Assembly: GCF_024178315.1 (NCBI RefSeq)
Contig: NZ_JAMZIK010000024.1
Span: forward strand, 1-40,343
Direction: 5' to 3'
Length of the DNA: 40,343 bases
Source: Siccirubricoccus soli
Lineage (GTDB): Bacteria; Pseudomonadota; Alphaproteobacteria; Acetobacterales; Acetobacteraceae
Shown in pieces: positions 26,232 through 35,001 of the stretch. The notes under the pieces are model-generated. The model was not told where the DNA came from. It searched no databases and saw only the letters and a program-made list of their open reading frames with translations. The number at the start of each line of letters is the position of its first letter. Positions within the stretch are counted from its first letter, which is position 1. The position numbers and the translations under genes were made by a program.

Positions 26232-27239
26232 CTAGTCGTCCACCAAAGCAAAGAGCAGCAGCAGGCTGCGCTGCAGGAAGAACTGGTTGTCGTCGGAGAC
26301 CAGCGCCACCAGCCGCCGCCCGCCATGCTCGAAGACGGAAATGCCCTCGAAATTGTCGATCGGCAGAGGCGGGGCGAAGCGCAGCAGCTCCTCCCCCTCC
26401 ATCACCCCCTCGCCATCGAGCTGACGGGCGGTCAGCCGGACGATCCGGCTGCCGAAGCCGCCCAGGGCGGAAAAGCTCCGCTCCAGCACCAGCACCCCGC
26501 CATCCGGCAGCGGCGCCATATCCGCGGGGTCGAAATCCGGCGCCGGCAGGTAGAGGCGCTTCCGCCAGCGCTCCGGCCCGCCGATCCAGGCCGGCCGGGT
26601 CTCCGCCGGGGTCGGCCAGGGGTTGTTCTCGGCGATGATGAACCAGCGTCCGTCCGGCAGCACCGCCAGGCTCTCCATGCCGCCATTTGGCGGCGAGGCC
26701 GCGATCTCCGGCGGCGCCTGCACATAGCGGCCGGGCCCGTCCAGCGCGGCGTAGTCACGGATGCGGTGCCAGCGCTCGAACCCTACCAGCCAGCCGCCGC
26801 CGGGCAGGGGGGCGAGGCTTTCCGCATCCCCCGCGAAGCCGCGGCCGAGCGGCGCGCCGGTGCCGTCCCGCAGCATCCCGGTCCGCACCGCCTGCAGCCC
26901 CGCCGGGCGCAGCCCGTCCAGCACCAGCCGCGCCGTCATCCAGCGGCCGATATCGGCGATGCTGGTCAGGTTCAGCGCATCGTCCACATGCAGGGCGGAG
27001 AAGCCGCCGAAGCCGATGACGCCGGTGTCCAATACCAGCCCGCCGAGCGCCTCCAGCTTGCTGCCGGGCGGCAGGGGCTCCAGCGGCAGCGGGGTGGCGG
27101 CAGGGGAGGATTGGCTCGCCGCCCCGGCGCAGGCCAGCAGCCCGCCCGCGGCCCCCAGCGTGCCGAACAGGAAGGACCGGCGGCGCCAGGCGCGGCCGGC
27201 CCCGGGGCCCTGCCCGGGCGGATCGCCCGGGCCGCCCAT
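26232..27239 (-). CDS. Exported phytase/esterase-like lipoprotein
   Basis: A protein of about 335 residues with a twin-arginine-type leader (RRRSFLFG) running into a lipobox-like GLLACAG, so it is probably exported folded and perhaps lipid-anchored. The mature part matches the esterase-like phytase family: a six-bladed propeller pattern with repeated strands such as GWLVGFERWHRIRDY, MESLAVLPDGRWFIIAEN, FDPADMAPLPDGGVLVLERSF and DNFEGISVFEHGG. The reaction is likely hydrolysis of a phosphate or ester outside the cytoplasm. The start at 27239 has GGAG about 6 bases upstream; ATG 27251 is an alternative. It begins about 20 bp after the cobT stop and may share that transcript. Confidence 0.85.
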   Translation of the reverse strand: MGGPGDPPGQGPGAGRAWRRRSFLFGTLGAAGGLLACAGAASQSSPAATPLPLEPLPPGSKLEALGGLVLDTGVIGFGGFSALHVDDALNLTSIADIGRWMTARLVLDGLRPAGLQAVRTGMLRDGTGAPLGRGFAGDAESLAPLPGGGWLVGFERWHRIRDYAALDGPGRYVQAPPEIAASPPNGGMESLAVLPDGRWFIIAENNPWPTPAETRPAWIGGPERWRKRLYLPAPDFDPADMAPLPDGGVLVLERSFSALGGFGSRIVRLTARQLDGEGVMEGEELLRFAPPLPIDNFEGISVFEHGGRRLVALVSDDNQFFLQRSLLLLFALVDD

Positions 27240-27262
27240 CGGCGTCTCCATCCTCGGGCCGG

Positions 27263-29131
27263 TCAGCCGACCAGCGCCGAACCCTGGGCGGCGGCCCGCT
27301 GCCAGGCCTCGGCCGCATCCTCGTCGAAGAGTTCCGCCAGCTTCTTCATCATGGTCCCGCCGAGCTCCTCGGCGTCCACGATGGTGACGGCACGCCGGTA
27401 GTAGCGGGTTACATCATGACCGATGCCGATGGCGATCAATTCGACGTCGCCGCGGCCCTCGATATCGGCGATCACCTTGCGCAGGTGGCGCTCCAGGTAG
27501 TTGCCCGGGTTCACGGAGAGCGTGCTGTCATCCACCGGCGCGCCGTCCGAGATCACCATCAGGATGCGGCGATGCTCGGGGCGGGAGCGGAGCCGCTTAT
27601 AGGCCCATTCCAGCGCCTCGCCGTCGATGTTCTCCTTCAGCAGCCCCTCGCGCAGCATCAGGCCGAGATTCTTGCGCGCCCGCCGCCACGGGGCGTCCGC
27701 CGCCTTGTAGACGACGTGGCGCAGGTCGTTCAGTCGGCCGGGGTTCCGCGGCTTGCCGTCCTGCACCCATTTCTCGCGGGACTGGCCGCCCTTCCAGGCG
27801 CGGGTGGTGAAGCCGAGGATCTCGGTCTTCACCGCGCAGCGCTCCAGCGTCCGCGCCAGGATGTCGCTGCACATCGCCGCGACCGTGATGGGGCGGCCGC
27901 GCATGGAGCCGGAATTGTCGATCAGCAGGGAGACGACGGTGTCGCGGAAATCCGCCTCCCGCTCCCGCTTGTAGGAGAGGGAGAGCATCGGGTTGGCGAC
28001 GATGCGGGCGAGCCGCGCCGCATCCAGCGTCCCCTCCTCCAGGTCGAACTCCCAGGCCCGCTGCTGCTGGGCCAACAGGCGTCGCTGCAGCCGGTTGGCG
28101 AGCTTCGAGACCACGCCCTGCAGGTGGGAGAGCTGCTGGTCGAGCTGCTGCCGCAGCCGCCCCAGCTCCTCCGGGTCGCAGAGGTCGTCGGCCTCGACGA
28201 TTTCGTCGAATTGCGTCGTGAAGGCGTGGTAGCGGCTGGTGTCGTCGGTCTGGACGACCTCCTTGCGCTGCTGCGGGCCGCCGGGCTTGTCGTCGCCCTC
28301 GGCGGCGGCGCCCTCCTCCTCGCTCTCCTGCGCCTCCTCCTCGGCAGCCTCGCCCTGCATGGTCTCGGGCTGGGCGCCCAGCATGCTCTCCTGGTCCTGG
28401 GACTGGGCCTCGCCCTCCCCGGACTGGTCCTGCTGGCTGGATTGCTCGCCGCTCTCCTCGCCGTCCTCCTGGTCCTCGGACTGGCTCTCCACCTCGGCCT
28501 CGGCCAAATCCAGCGCGGCCAGCAGCTTGCGGGAGGCGCGGGCGAAGGCGTCCTGGTCCTCGGTGTTGTCGGCCATCTCGGCCAGGGCCTTGTCGGCTTC
28601 CTCGCCCAGCGTGTCCCGCCAGAGGTCGAGGATGCGGTGGGCGACCTCGGGCGCCTTCTCGCCGGTGATGCGTTCCCGCGCCAGCAGGGAGAGCGCGGCG
28701 GGCAGCGGCAGCTGGTCCTTCCGCGTCATCCGGTCATAGCCCTCGGTCTCGCACTGGTCGGCGAGGCGGGCGCGGAGATTGGCGGCGACGCCGGCCATGT
28801 GCCTGCTGCCCACGGCCTCGACGCGCACATCCTCCAGCGCGTCATAGACCTCCTTCGCCTCCCGCCTTCCGGGCTGGCGGGAGGCATGGACGGCGTCCGA
28901 ATGGTGGCGGAGCCGGAGCGCCGCGGCATCGGCGGCGCCGCGCAACCGGGCCATCTCGGCGGGCGGCAGGGCGCGCGTCGGCAGCGGCAGGCGCACGCGC
29001 TTGCCGGCGACGCCGCCGGGGCCGGGCTGGAAGGCCACCTGCACTTCCGAATTGGCATGCGCGATGGCCCGCAGCGTGCCGGCGGTGGCGCGCTTGAACT
29101 CTTCCTGGCGGGTAAGATCCTGCTTGGACAT
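27263..29131 (-). CDS. cobT: Cobaltochelatase subunit CobT
   Basis: CobT works with CobS and the large CobN subunit to insert Co2+ into hydrogenobyrinic acid a,c-diamide in the aerobic cobalamin pathway. The 622-residue protein has an N-terminal helical domain, a long acidic Gln/Glu/Ser-rich linker (about 215-320), and a C-terminal von Willebrand A domain with the MIDAS motif DNSGSMRG. The start at 29131 ([12 protein letters not shown]) fits the family; only a weak GGA is visible upstream. It is downstream of cobS on the same strand, separated by a small membrane-protein gene. cobN is not in this window. Confidence 0.95.
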   Translation of the reverse strand: MSKQDLTRQEEFKRATAGTLRAIAHANSEVQVAFQPGPGGVAGKRVRLPLPTRALPPAEMARLRGAADAAALRLRHHSDAVHASRQPGRREAKEVYDALEDVRVEAVGSRHMAGVAANLRARLADQCETEGYDRMTRKDQLPLPAALSLLARERITGEKAPEVAHRILDLWRDTLGEEADKALAEMADNTEDQDAFARASRKLLAALDLAEAEVESQSEDQEDGEESGEQSSQQDQSGEGEAQSQDQESMLGAQPETMQGEAAEEEAQESEEEGAAAEGDDKPGGPQQRKEVVQTDDTSRYHAFTTQFDEIVEADDLCDPEELGRLRQQLDQQLSHLQGVVSKLANRLQRRLLAQQQRAWEFDLEEGTLDAARLARIVANPMLSLSYKREREADFRDTVVSLLIDNSGSMRGRPITVAAMCSDILARTLERCAVKTEILGFTTRAWKGGQSREKWVQDGKPRNPGRLNDLRHVVYKAADAPWRRARKNLGLMLREGLLKENIDGEALEWAYKRLRSRPEHRRILMVISDGAPVDDSTLSVNPGNYLERHLRKVIADIEGRGDVELIAIGIGHDVTRYYRRAVTIVDAEELGGTMMKKLAELFDEDAAEAWQRAAAQGSALVG

Positions 29132-29136
29132 GTCGA

Positions 29137-29352
29137 TCAAGGATCCTGACGCTTCAACCACACCCAGCAGACGGCCCGGGCCAGCAGCCCGGCGACAAGG
29201 GCCCCGCCCAGGGCTTCCCCGAGATTGGCGGCGATGCCGTTGCCGGCCCAGGCCGCCTTTGCCCCGTACAGCCCGTTGGCGAAGCCGGCCGCCGCGCCGA
29301 GCCACATCCAGTTGCGGAACTGGCGGGCCCGCGCCGCGGCCGAGGACGCCAT
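29137..29352 (-). CDS. Small membrane protein between cobS and cobT
   Basis: I recognise no family. The 71-residue product starts with a basic stretch (ARARQFRNW) followed by two hydrophobic, Gly/Ala-rich segments (about 16-36 and 46-66) and ends with WLKRQDP. The gene begins 10 bp after the cobS stop and ends 5 bp before the cobT start, so it is part of that operon. No Shine-Dalgarno is visible. A role with cobalt chelation or transport is only suggested by position. Confidence 0.6.
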   Translation of the reverse strand: MASSAAARARQFRNWMWLGAAAGFANGLYGAKAAWAGNGIAANLGEALGGALVAGLLARAVCWVWLKRQDP

Positions 29353-29362
29353 CGCGGCGGGG

Positions 29363-30376
29363 CTAGCCCGCCTTCTTCAGCAGGCTGCCGCTCGGCAGGT
29401 CCTCGTTGAAGCAGCGCTGGTAGTACTCGGCCACCGTGCCGCGCTCCGCCTCGTCGCACTTGTTGAGGAAGGTGAGGCGGAAGGCGAAGCCGACATCGCC
29501 GAAGATGCGGGTGTTCTCCGCCCAGGTGATGACGGTGCGCGGTGACATCACGGTGGAGATGTCGCCGGCGATGAAGCCGGCGCGGGTCAGGTCGGCCAGG
29601 GCCACCATCGCCTCCACCTGCTTCTTCGCCTTGGGATCGCCCTCGGCGCCCATCTTCGCCAGCACGATCTGCGTCTCCTGCGCATGCGGCAGGTAGTTCA
29701 GCGTGGCGACGATCGACCAGCGGTCCATCTGGCCCTGATTGATCTGCTGGGTGCCGTGGTAGAGGCCGGTGGTGTCGCCGAGGCCGACGGTGTTCGCCGT
29801 GGCGAAGAGGCGGAAATAGGGGTGCGGCCGGATCACCTTGTTCTGGTCGAGCAGGGTCAGCTTGCCCTCGACCTCCAACACGCGCTGGATGACGAACATC
29901 ACGTCCGGGCGACCGGCATCGTACTCGTCGAACACCAGGGCGCAGGGGTGCTGCAGGGCCCAGGGCAGAATGCCCTCGCGGAACTCCGTCACCTGCTTGC
30001 CGTCCTTGAGGACGATGGCGTCCTTGCCGATCAGGTCGATGCGGCTGATGTGGCTGTCGAGGTTCACCCGGATGCAGGGCCAGTTCAGCCGTGCCGCCAC
30101 CTGCTCGATATGCGTCGACTTGCCGGTGCCGTGATAGCCCTGGACCATGACGCGGCGGTTGTTGGCGAAGCCCGCCAGGATCGCCAGCGTGGTCTCCCGG
30201 TCGAACCGGTAGGTGGTGTCCAGCTCCGGCACGTGCTCAGTGCGGACCGAGAAGGCCGGCACTTCGAGGTCAGTGTCGATGCCGAACGCCTCCCGCGCCT
30301 TCACGGTGGTGTCCGGGGCATTGATCGCCGAGGTGGGACGGATTTCGGCGAGTGTGGCGACCTTGGTCATCGGCAT
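29363..30376 (-). CDS. cobS: Cobaltochelatase subunit CobS
   Basis: CobS is the AAA+ ATPase that, with CobT, drives cobalt insertion by CobN. The 337-residue protein has Walker [10 protein letters not shown] (80-88), Walker B ALVFDEYD, and a sensor-1 region [14 protein letters not shown]. The N-terminal string [14 protein letters not shown] is typical of CobS. The start may be 30376 or ATG 30370; a GAGCGG lies just upstream of both. It heads the cobS - small membrane protein - cobT unit, 195 bp downstream of the J-domain gene. No cobalamin riboswitch is recognisable in that gap. Confidence 0.96.
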   Translation of the reverse strand: MPMTKVATLAEIRPTSAINAPDTTVKAREAFGIDTDLEVPAFSVRTEHVPELDTTYRFDRETTLAILAGFANNRRVMVQGYHGTGKSTHIEQVAARLNWPCIRVNLDSHISRIDLIGKDAIVLKDGKQVTEFREGILPWALQHPCALVFDEYDAGRPDVMFVIQRVLEVEGKLTLLDQNKVIRPHPYFRLFATANTVGLGDTTGLYHGTQQINQGQMDRWSIVATLNYLPHAQETQIVLAKMGAEGDPKAKKQVEAMVALADLTRAGFIAGDISTVMSPRTVITWAENTRIFGDVGFAFRLTFLNKCDEAERGTVAEYYQRCFNEDLPSGSLLKKAG

Positions 30377-30571
30377 CCGCTCTAGTGCTTCTCTCAGGGG
30401 TGACTCTAGGACAGGCCCGCAGAACAGGCTACCCGGGCAATCGGGATTTCCGGCAAGCCGCGCCGGCAGGCCCCGAATGCCTGGCAGAACCTTCGGCCGC
30501 GCGACGCAGCGGCACCGAAAGCCGCGGCCAGCCTCGGCTTTCCGGCCCGGCCGCCCGCCGCCACGCGCGGG

Positions 30572-31174
30572 CTATTCCGCCGCCGCCGGGGCCGCGCGGC
30601 CGCGGCCGAGGCGCTGCCGCAACAGGCTGTAGGCGCGGTTCACGTCCTTCAGCTTGTCCTCGGCCCCGCGATCCCCGCCATTGGCGTCCGGGTGGTAGCG
30701 CTTCGCCAGTTCCTTGTACCGGGCCCTGAGCGCCGGCGGCTCCAGCGGCCATTCCAGACCGAGGACGTCGAGCGCGGCGCGAAGTTCCGGCGGTGCCTCC
30801 GCCTTCCGCTCCGCCGGCCGGGCGCGCTTCGCATGCAGCGGCGTATCGTAGAGCAGGCCGAGCGGATCGCGCAGGAATTCCGGGTCGAACCGCCGGGAGC
30901 CGCCGAGCCGGCCGAGCGGCCAGGTGGGGCGCTGCCAGGCGGTGTCGGCGCGCAGATTGGCCTCGATCTCGTTCGGTCCCATCCCTTTGTAGTAGTCCCA
31001 GGCGGCGTTGTATTCGCGCACATGGGGCAGGCAGAACCAGCGGTATTCATTCAGGCTGGTGCGGGATCTCGGCGCCCGGTACTCGCCGGGGTTGGGGCAG
31101 CCCGGGGATTCGCAGGGGCGCGGCGGATGGTCCGGGTCTGCCGGCTCGGGGGCTGTGCCGCGGCGGGGGGGCAT
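30572..31174 (-). CDS. J-domain protein with N-terminal Cys/His cluster
   Basis: The 200-residue protein has a C-terminal J domain (about 134-190) with the DnaK-stimulating HPD at 161-163. The N-terminal half contains CESPGCPNPG and WFCLPH, giving C21, C26, C48 and H51 as a likely zinc site. It lacks the Gly/Phe region and CxxCxGxG repeats of DnaJ, so it is a specialised J-protein of the kind found next to cobS in alphaproteobacteria. The start at 31174 is fixed by family fit; no ribosome site is clear. It is divergent from bolA. Confidence 0.9.
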   Translation of the reverse strand: MPPRRGTAPEPADPDHPPRPCESPGCPNPGEYRAPRSRTSLNEYRWFCLPHVREYNAAWDYYKGMGPNEIEANLRADTAWQRPTWPLGRLGGSRRFDPEFLRDPLGLLYDTPLHAKRARPAERKAEAPPELRAALDVLGLEWPLEPPALRARYKELAKRYHPDANGGDRGAEDKLKDVNRAYSLLRQRLGRGRAAPAAAE

Positions 31175-31259
31175 CGCCAAGTTATGGGCGCCCCCTGCCA
31201 GCCATGCAAGCCGCGCGCAGGGCTTGCGCGGGCACGCCCCGGCCGGGAAGCTGCACGCC

Positions 31260-31556
31260 ATGCCAAGCCGCGCCGAACGCCTTGCCACCGCCCTCGAAGC
31301 CGCCTTCCCGCCCGCCGAGGTCAGGGTGGCGGATGACAGCGCCCAGCATGCCGGCCATGCCGGCGCCGCCCCGGGCGGGGAGACGCATTTCAGCGTCCTC
31401 GTCATCAGCCCGGCCTTCGCCGGGATGTCCCGCCTCGCCCGCTCCCGCGCCGCGCATGCCGCGCTGGCGGCGGAATTCGGCGGCGGGATGCATGCGCTCT
31501 CGCTGCGGCTGCTGACGCCGGAGGAGGCCGCCGCGTCCGGAAGCGCCCGGGGGTAG
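31260..31556 (+). CDS. bolA: BolA family protein
   Basis: A 98-residue BolA-type protein. It has the family core DDSAQHAGHAG, then GGETHFSVLVISPAFAGMSRLARSR and a C-terminal GGMHALSLRLLTPEE. BolA proteins pair with monothiol glutaredoxins to bind a [2Fe-2S] cluster and affect morphology and stress responses. His residues in HAGHAG and the C-terminal MHALS are likely cluster ligands. The ATG follows GGGAAG. The bolA / J-domain / cobS / cobT neighbourhood is common in alphaproteobacteria. Confidence 0.95.
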   Translation: MPSRAERLATALEAAFPPAEVRVADDSAQHAGHAGAAPGGETHFSVLVISPAFAGMSRLARSRAAHAALAAEFGGGMHALSLRLLTPEEAAASGSARG

Positions 31557-31614
31557 CGGCGGTTCCGCGCCGGGGCTAAGGGACCGCCTGTTCCAGGACC
31601 AGGAGAGGCGATCC

Positions 31615-31833
31615 ATGACCCCTGCCGAACTTGCCGCCGTGCAGGCGCATCTCCGCCGCATGCTGGGGAATGAGCGCATCAAGCTGGCCACCCCGCAGCG
31701 CCGCAACGCCTCGGTCGAGATGTTCGTCGGCAGCGAGTTTGTCGGCACCGTCCATCGCGACGTGGAGGATGGCGAGGTCTCCTACGCCATCCAGATCGTC
31801 GTGCTGGCGGAGGACCTCTCCCAGATCAACTGA
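31615..31833 (+). CDS. DUF3126 family protein
   Basis: A 72-residue protein matching DUF3126, a short alphaproteobacterial family. It has an N-terminal helix (TPAELAAVQAHLRRML) and a small beta-sheet with the motif ASVEMFVGSEFVGTVHRD, ending in EDGEVSYAIQIVVLAEDL. It is soluble and of unknown function. It has a strong AGGAGAGG ribosome site. It lies 58 bp after bolA and may be co-transcribed with it. Confidence 0.92.
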   Translation: MTPAELAAVQAHLRRMLGNERIKLATPQRRNASVEMFVGSEFVGTVHRDVEDGEVSYAIQIVVLAEDLSQIN

Positions 31834-31898
31834 GGCCGCCCGCCGCCGAACCGCCCGCCGCCCCGGCGGTTGAGGGGAGGCGAGCGAAGGAGGCGGGC

Positions 31899-32243
31899 AT
31901 GGCGGAGCAGGGCAATTTCGTGCCGGGGGAGAGCGCCGAGCCGGAGCAGCTCCGGCTGGAGCCCGTGCTCTGCCCCTTTTGCGAGCAATCGACCATGCCG
32001 AACCTGCTGGCCGACCGCAGCGCCGTCTGTTCCTGCCCGGCGGAGCGGGCGCTGCCGCTGGCGCTGCTGCATGGCACGCCCTGGGACGGCATGCCCGGCG
32101 CCGCGACGGCGCCGATGGACGCGCCGCCGCAGCCGGACCGGGACGCCCCGGCGCTGCCTGAGGACCGCGGCCAGTTCGGCAGCGGGACGACGACGGAGGC
32201 CTATGCCCCGCTGCCGCCCCCGCCTGGCCGCCGTGCCACGTAA
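31899..32243 (+). CDS. Small Cys-pair protein, unknown
   Basis: I recognise no family. The 114-residue product has an N-terminal CPFC (about residues 25-28) and a second pair CSC about 17 residues later, suggesting a small zinc ribbon or a redox site. The C-terminal half is Pro/Ala-rich and probably disordered. GAAGGAGG just before the ATG strongly supports translation. It follows DUF3126 by 65 bp. Confidence 0.65.
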   Translation: MAEQGNFVPGESAEPEQLRLEPVLCPFCEQSTMPNLLADRSAVCSCPAERALPLALLHGTPWDGMPGAATAPMDAPPQPDRDAPALPEDRGQFGSGTTTEAYAPLPPPPGRRAT

Positions 32244-32270
32244 CAAGACGCTGCATCCCGCGCCTGCGGC

Positions 32271-32300
32271 TTGCCGTCACAGATTGCGTTCAGGTAACAT
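32271..32300 (+). promoter_or_regulatory. Possible promoter for the secreted-protein gene
   Basis: TTGCCG (32271-32276) and TAACAT (32295-32300) are 18 bases apart, placing a start near 32307 and a leader of about 36 bases. The region is less GC-rich than its surroundings. Confidence 0.4.
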
Positions 32301-32342
32301 TGCCTTCCCGGAGACGCCAAGATCCTGCCGTGGAGGGCCGCG

Positions 32343-33023
32343 ATGCCGCTTCGATCCCTCGCCGTCCCGTGTGGGGCCACCGTCCGGTCGGTCCTGGCGC
32401 CTTTGGTCATCGCGCCCTTGTTCATTGCGCTGGGCCTGGGTTGCCTGGCCGGCGGGGCTGCGGCGGAAACCCGGACGATCGGCGTCTTCGGCGCCTGGGA
32501 GGCCTTCGGCGGCGCCACCAATGACGGCCGCCCGGTCTGCGGCGTGTCCACGAGCTGGCAGGACGGCCGGTACTTTGGCATCAAATATTGGCAGGGCCAG
32601 CCGCATTTCACCGTCCAGCTCATCAAGCCGAGCTGGCAGATCCCCGCCGGAACCCGCGTGCCGGTCGCCCTGCAATTCGACCAGCTCGGCCCCTGGACCG
32701 CGAATGCCACCGGCAACCCGGCCACCGCCACCGCCGGCGGCTTCGTGGAATTCACCGTGCCCTTCAATCGGCTGGAGAATTTCCTGCGGGAATTCCGCTA
32801 CGCCAACGCCGCCGCCGTCACCTTCCGGCAGGGCAGCGAGCCGATGTGGCGGCTTTCCCTCTCCGGCAGCAATGCCGCCAGCCAGGCCATGGCGGATTGC
32901 GTGAGCCGCATGGCCGGTGGCATGGCCGGCAAGGGCAGCGGCGAGCCGACCCAGCCCTATGGCGGCCCCAGCCAGCCCTACAGCCCCGCCCCCCAGACCC
33001 CGGTCGGCGGCGGCAAATTCTAG
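32343..33023 (+). CDS. Secreted protein, unknown (weak IalB resemblance)
   Basis: The 226-residue product has a long signal peptide (about 1-41, cut after GGAAA). The mature domain opens with IGVFGAWEAFGG and has a CGVSTSW segment and a later Cys (MADCVSRM), so one disulfide is possible. The general pattern of FGxW followed by Cys and a strand-rich domain resembles invasion-associated-locus-B proteins, but the match is weak. The last 40 residues are a Gly/Pro/Gln-rich tail with two QPYGGP/QPYSPA repeats. GGAGGG precedes the ATG. Confidence 0.75.
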   Translation: MPLRSLAVPCGATVRSVLAPLVIAPLFIALGLGCLAGGAAAETRTIGVFGAWEAFGGATNDGRPVCGVSTSWQDGRYFGIKYWQGQPHFTVQLIKPSWQIPAGTRVPVALQFDQLGPWTANATGNPATATAGGFVEFTVPFNRLENFLREFRYANAAAVTFRQGSEPMWRLSLSGSNAASQAMADCVSRMAGGMAGKGSGEPTQPYGGPSQPYSPAPQTPVGGGKF

Positions 33024-33041
33024 CTAGGACGTGTGTCGGCC

Positions 33042-33148
33042 CTAGAGCATGCTGCGTTCGCTTGCGCTCACGCTGCATGCTCTAGGCCGTTGTTTTGCGA
33101 GCATCTTCACGCGTTCAGATGATTCCATCTGAACGCGATCTGCTCTAG
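33042..33148. repeat. 107-bp two-hairpin repeat element, copy 2
   Basis: This copy differs from 13273-13379 at two positions only: one in the loop of the first hairpin (33062 region) and one in its right arm, which leaves 15 of 16 pairs. The ends are again CTAGAGCA and TGCTCTAG, and the second hairpin is identical. It also lies between convergent genes, but here it is 18 bp beyond one stop codon and 57 bp from the other, so no coding end is affected. Confidence 0.95.
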
Positions 33149-33205
33149 TGGCAGGCGCCGGACAGGCAGCGATCCCCGGCGCCTCCATGAAGGCGCGCCG
33201 CAGCG

Positions 33206-33781
33206 TCAGGCGGAGCGCAGCCAGGGCCAGCGGGCGAGGGTGACGGGGCTGTCGGGGGCATAGGCGATGCAGGTGCCGAGGAGCGCCGGCTTCCGCTGCG
33301 GCGGGGTGCCGCCGGCGGCGGCGATGCGCGCCGCCTCCTCCCGCTCCTTCCGCGCCCGGATGGGGTAGAGGGTCTGGAAGGCGACCGTCGCCATCTGCGC
33401 CAGCACCTCCCGCAAATGGGTGCAGCCCAGCACGCCGCCCACCCGCTCATTCACCGCCCGGTTGAAGCCGGGGCCGATCCGCAAGCCGGCCAGCCGGGCG
33501 AAATTCGGCGCCGCGCCAGGGCAGAGCGCATAGGGGGTGTGGTCGGAGGAGGCCTCGCAGGCGACGATTTCCATGTCGTCGCGGATGGTCAGGCGGATCC
33601 ACATGCCATGCAGCGGCTCACCGGCCTTCATCACGCCGCGGTCGTCATTCTCGAAATCATAGGCCTTGCGGTCCAGCAGATGGGCCTCGATGTCGAACAA
33701 CCCATCCTCCCGCTGCCAGCCGCGGAGCTGGATGTCACGCAGATGCAGGAGTTCGCGGCGGCCAGGGTCGGACAGGGGCAT
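33206..33781 (-). CDS. DUF2889 family protein
   Basis: A 191-residue protein matching DUF2889: it begins with RRELLHLRDIQLRGWQREDGLFDIEAHLLDRK and has GEPLHGMWIRLTI, then CEASSDHTPYALC and GFNRAVNERVGGVLGCTHLRE. The conserved Cys and His residues (C115-type CTH motif, CEASSDHTPY) suggest metal or thiol chemistry, but the function is not known. An AAGGA lies about 11 bases before the ATG. It is cytosolic and probably a single-gene unit. Confidence 0.88.
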   Translation of the reverse strand: MPLSDPGRRELLHLRDIQLRGWQREDGLFDIEAHLLDRKAYDFENDDRGVMKAGEPLHGMWIRLTIRDDMEIVACEASSDHTPYALCPGAAPNFARLAGLRIGPGFNRAVNERVGGVLGCTHLREVLAQMATVAFQTLYPIRARKEREEAARIAAAGGTPPQRKPALLGTCIAYAPDSPVTLARWPWLRSA

Positions 33782-33868
33782 GCAGGACGATCCTTGGTGC
33801 AGTGCACCATCCGCCTATGCCATGCATGCCCGTCCCTGGCCAGCGCCGCACCCCGCCTCGCGCGGGTC

Positions 33869-34783
33869 TCAGCCATGCTGCCGGGCCAGGGCGGCCAGGC
33901 CGAGCATGGCCGGGTCCGGCCGCAGGATCAGCCAGGTGGGCACGGGCGCCAGCCAGGCCTGGAAGCGGCCCTTCGCCTCGAAGCGCGCGCGGAACTCGGA
34001 TCTGGCGAGGACATCCGGGAAGCGCGGGCAGATGCCGCCGCCGATGAAGACGCCGCCACGGGCCCCGAACATCAGCGCCACATCGCCGGCGAAGCTGCCG
34101 AGCAGGGCGCAGAACAGGGCGAGTGTCTTGCCGCTGATCGCATCCCCGCCGGCCAGGGCCCGCGCCGTCACCTCCGGCGCGCTCGTTCCCTTCTCGCCGC
34201 CCAGCGCGGCGTAGAGCGCCTCGATCCCCTGGCCGGAGATCAGCCGTTCCGCCGAGACATGGCCATGCTCCGCCCGCACCGTGGCGATCACCGCCGCCTC
34301 CTCCAGCGCCTGGGCGGCCAGGCTGGCATGGCCGCCCTCGCTTGCCAGCACGCGGTCCGGCGGCAGGAAGGCGGCGACGCCGAGCCCGGTGCCCGGGCCG
34401 AGCACCGCCATGGGCTCGCCCGGCTCCCCTGCGGTGCCGCCCAGCAGCAGCAGATCCTCCGGCCCGAAATGCGGCAGGGCCCAGGCGAGGGCGGCGAAGT
34501 CGTTCACGATGCGGATGCGCGGAATGCCGAGCAGGGTGGAGAGCGCCGCGCCATCCACCACCCAGCCGCGGTTGGTCAGGGTGACGCGGTTCTCCACCAC
34601 CGGACCCGCCACGGCCAGCACCGCCGCCTCGGGCTGGCTCTGCTTGGCGAGGTACTGGCGGATGGCGGTGGCGATGTCCGGGAACTCGTCCAGCTTGTAG
34701 GTCACCGGCGGGGTCGCCTCGCTGCCCTGCAGCAGGGCGAAGCGGGCATGGGTGCCGCCGATATCGGCGAGGAGCGTGGTCAT
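33869..34783 (-). CDS. glk: Glucokinase
   Basis: Glucokinase phosphorylates glucose with ATP to glucose-6-phosphate. The 304-residue protein has the phosphate-1 motif ADIGGTHARFAL (6-17), the catalytic Asp in VNDFAALAW, the phosphate-2 GPGTGLGVA, and GGHASL and FIGGGI, as in the bacterial Glk (ROK-distinct) family. The length is slightly under the usual 320. It is divergent from the enolase-superfamily gene; the 218-bp gap shows no clear promoter boxes. Confidence 0.93.
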   Translation of the reverse strand: MTTLLADIGGTHARFALLQGSEATPPVTYKLDEFPDIATAIRQYLAKQSQPEAAVLAVAGPVVENRVTLTNRGWVVDGAALSTLLGIPRIRIVNDFAALAWALPHFGPEDLLLLGGTAGEPGEPMAVLGPGTGLGVAAFLPPDRVLASEGGHASLAAQALEEAAVIATVRAEHGHVSAERLISGQGIEALYAALGGEKGTSAPEVTARALAGGDAISGKTLALFCALLGSFAGDVALMFGARGGVFIGGGICPRFPDVLARSEFRARFEAKGRFQAWLAPVPTWLILRPDPAMLGLAALARQHG

Positions 34784-35001
34784 GCCCCCACTCTGGCCGG
34801 GGGCGCCGGCGGAAGGCCAGCCCTGGCCGCGGGATGTTGATGGCGTGGCGAAGGTGGCATGGCCCGTTCGTTCCGCCGCGGCGGCAGGCCCGCCACCGCC
34901 ATCCTGCCGGCCGGGGCGCCGCGCCGACCGCCACGGGCGGCGATCGCTGCCTCCCGGCCCCGGGCGGCAAGCTGCTAGCCTGTGCGCAGGAGGAAACGTC
35001 C

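Noticed and set aside
24423-27401. A 992-codon plus-strand open frame across the flavoprotein region
   Set aside because: It crosses three real genes on both strands and contains no recognisable domain.
30377-30571. Cobalamin riboswitch upstream of cobS
   Set aside because: I could not find the conserved B12-box or the expected stem arrangement in these 195 bases.
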